Below, piece after piece: positions 62,203 through 64,000 of a DNA stretch of 64,000 bases. A program made the position numbers and the translations under genes. The DNA comes from Sulfurovum sp. (GTDB taxonomy: Bacteria > Campylobacterota > Campylobacteria > Campylobacterales > Sulfurovaceae). The first letter of the stretch is position 1. Each line of letters opens with the position of its first letter. Below the pieces are notes generated by a model. It ran no database searches. It was not told the origin of the DNA and saw only the letters and a program-made list of their open reading frames with translations. Location: contig JALWTA010000038.1 of NCBI GenBank assembly GCA_027082955.1, positions 1-64,000 of the forward strand. Reading direction: 5' to 3'.

Positions 62203-64000
62203 CCCTTACACGTTCTGCGAGTTGTTCCGGTAACAGTCCCATGCTCTCTTCCACCAGCCTGGTATTGCCGTGTGTGATAAATGCATCATCATACTCAAAA
62301 GAGGTTAACGATACCGTATGAATACCCGTTTGGGACAAATACTCAAGTATCGCGGAACCTACCCCGCCTTTTTTGGCAGAATCGGAGAAAACGAACCACT
62401 TTGTATATTTTGATGCCAAAGAAGAGAGCATCGCTTCATCCAGCGGTTTGACAAAACGCAGATCGAGCACCGCCGCATCTATCCCGGATTCTGAGAGCAA
62501 AGATGCTGTCTGAAGTGCTCTGCCTACACCATTCCCGTACCCGATAAGCAACAGTTCACTGCTGCCCTCTTGGATGAAATGTGCTTTGCCCAATGTATAC
62601 TCTGGGACATCACAATCTTCTGCCATAAATGCACCGCGCGGATATCGGAATGCACAGGGACGACCGTAGTCTCTCGCAAATGCCATCACCTTTTTCATAC
62701 TCGTCTCATTGTAAGGTGCCAGCAGTGTCATATTGGGAATTGCACGCAGATAAGAGACATCAAACGCTCCCTGATGGGTCTCGCCATCCTCTCCTACAAT
62801 ACCTGCACGGTCAATGGCAAAGGCAACCCCAAGATCCATCAGGCAGATATCATGGATCACTTGGTCGTAGCCCCGTTGCAAGAAAGTTGAATAGATGGCA
62901 CAGAAAGGTTTGAATCCCTCTTTGGCAAGCGGTCCCATGGAGGTCACCGCATGCTGCTCGGCAATCGCTACATCCCAGAAGCGTTCAGGATATTTTTCCA
63001 TCGCCGCATTCAGCCCTGTTCCGCTTGGCATAGCAGCCGTTACACCAACGATCTTATCATCTTCATCCGCCATTGCGACCAGTGTTTCAGAAAATATCTT
63101 CGTTGCTGCTTTGGCACTGCTCTTCTTGTAAGATTCGCCTGTTTTAGGATCAAATGCACCTACTCCATGCCAATGCTCTTTGGTGCCTTCGGCAATCTCA
63201 TACCCTTTGCCTTTGGTCGTCTGTGCATGAATGATGACCGGTTTGCCAAGCCCTTTGGCTACCTCCATTGTTTCTATCAGCGCGGCAATATCATGCCCGT
63301 CTACAGGACCGATATACTCGATACCCATCTCTTCAAAAAGCACCCCGGGAGTGATCAGCTTAAACGACTCTTCAAACCGTTTTGCCATATAGCTGGTGCC
63401 TTCGGGCATCATATCTACAATCTTCTCGACCTTCGTCTTAAACTTCTGATAAAGCGGGCTTGCCATGGTCTGAGAAAGGAGTTTCGAGATAGCACCTATT
63501 GGTTTGGCAATACTCATCTCATTGTCATTGAGGATGATCACGACCGGATATTTACGGTCACCCAGTTCATTGAGTGCTTCATAAACCATCCCTGCACTCA
63601 TACTCCCATCACCGATAAAGGCAACCGGAATACGCTTTTCCCCCTTGAGTGCAATCGCTTTGGCAGCCCCTACAGCCAGTGAAATGGAGGTAGAGCTATG
63701 TCCCGCTACATAATAGTCGTAGGGTGACTCTTTTGGTTTGGTATAGCCGCAAATACCGCCAAACTGACGCAATGAGTCAAAACGATCCCAACGGTCTGTC
63801 AACAGCTTATGGGCATATGCCTGATGTGACACATCGAAGATAAACGGATCTTTGGTCACATCAAAGACTTTGTGCATAGCTACAATCAGATCGGTTGCGC
63901 CCAGTGTCGAACTCAAATGTCCGCCATTCTTGCTCACTGTTGCAAGAATACGATCCCGTATCTGCTGTGCAAGTGTTTCCAGTGTTTCAACCGATGCATC
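62180..64000 (-). CDS. dxs: 1-deoxy-D-xylulose-5-phosphate synthase (5' end outside window)
   Basis: SKNGGHLSSTLGATDLIVAMHKVFD, GDGSMSAGMVYEALN; frame open to the window end (...VETLETLAQQIRDRILATVSKNGG). Confidence 0.96.
   Translation of the reverse strand, partial: DASVETLETLAQQIRDRILATVSKNGGHLSSTLGATDLIVAMHKVFDVTKDPFIFDVSHQAYAHKLLTDRWDRFDSLRQFGGICGYTKPKESPYDYYVAGHSSTSISLAVGAAKAIALKGEKRIPVAFIGDGSMSAGMVYEALNELGDRKYPVVIILNDNEMSIAKPIGAISKLLSQTMASPLYQKFKTKVEKIVDMMPEGTSYMAKRFEESFKLITPGVLFEEMGIEYIGPVDGHDIAALIETMEVAKGLGKPVIIHAQTTKGKGYEIAEGTKEHWHGVGAFDPKTGESYKKSSAKAATKIFSETLVAMADEDDKIVGVTAAMPSGTGLNAAMEKYPERFWDVAIAEQHAVTSMGPLAKEGFKPFCAIYSTFLQRGYDQVIHDICLMDLGVAFAIDRAGIVGEDGETHQGAFDVSYLRAIPNMTLLAPYNETSMKKVMAFARDYGRPCAFRYPRGAFMAEDCDVPEYTLGKAHFIQEGSSELLLIGYGNGVGRALQTASLLSESGIDAAVLDLRFVKPLDEAMLSSLASKYTKWFVFSDSAKKGGVGSAILEYLSQTGIHTVSLTSFEYDDAFITHGNTRLVEESMGLLPEQLAERVREKLKIKN

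Overview
The window is a dense housekeeping region from a Campylobacterota (epsilonproteobacterial, Sulfurovum/Sulfurimonas-like) chromosome. That assignment is inferred from protein character and from gene neighbourhoods such as leuS-lptE-folC, bamA-tyrA, rpmF-plsX-fabH and an HsrA-type orphan regulator. I support about 56 coding regions, including rpmF and a leuA leader peptide that are absent from the ORF track, plus one tRNA-Met. I saw no CRISPR array, prophage, transposase or recognisable defence operon. The unusual content lies between and inside the genes: many short tandem arrays with different unit sequences but the same 7-bp period. At seven loci these arrays are joined to a small hairpin with the architecture AAAAGC-stem/loop-GC-ATACC (or AAACC)-2 to 4 nt-(heptamer)n. 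Stem sequences differ between copies but pairing is kept. Related hairpin+heptamer insertions or arrays lie inside the coding sequences of hisH, folC (two), lptE, mfd and dnaX (three), and some arrays supply the last codons or stop of folC, dxs and fabH. Other signals are a probable leucine attenuation leader upstream of leuA, a 175-bp MITE-like inverted-repeat element between the metallopeptidase gene and dnaX, a 162-bp structured element upstream of leuS, a REP-like palindrome family, a duplicated hairpin with compensatory changes after groEL, a palindrome abutting the groES promoter, and hairpins burying the ribosome-binding sites of moxR and batB. Everything was read by eye; no database search or folding was run.
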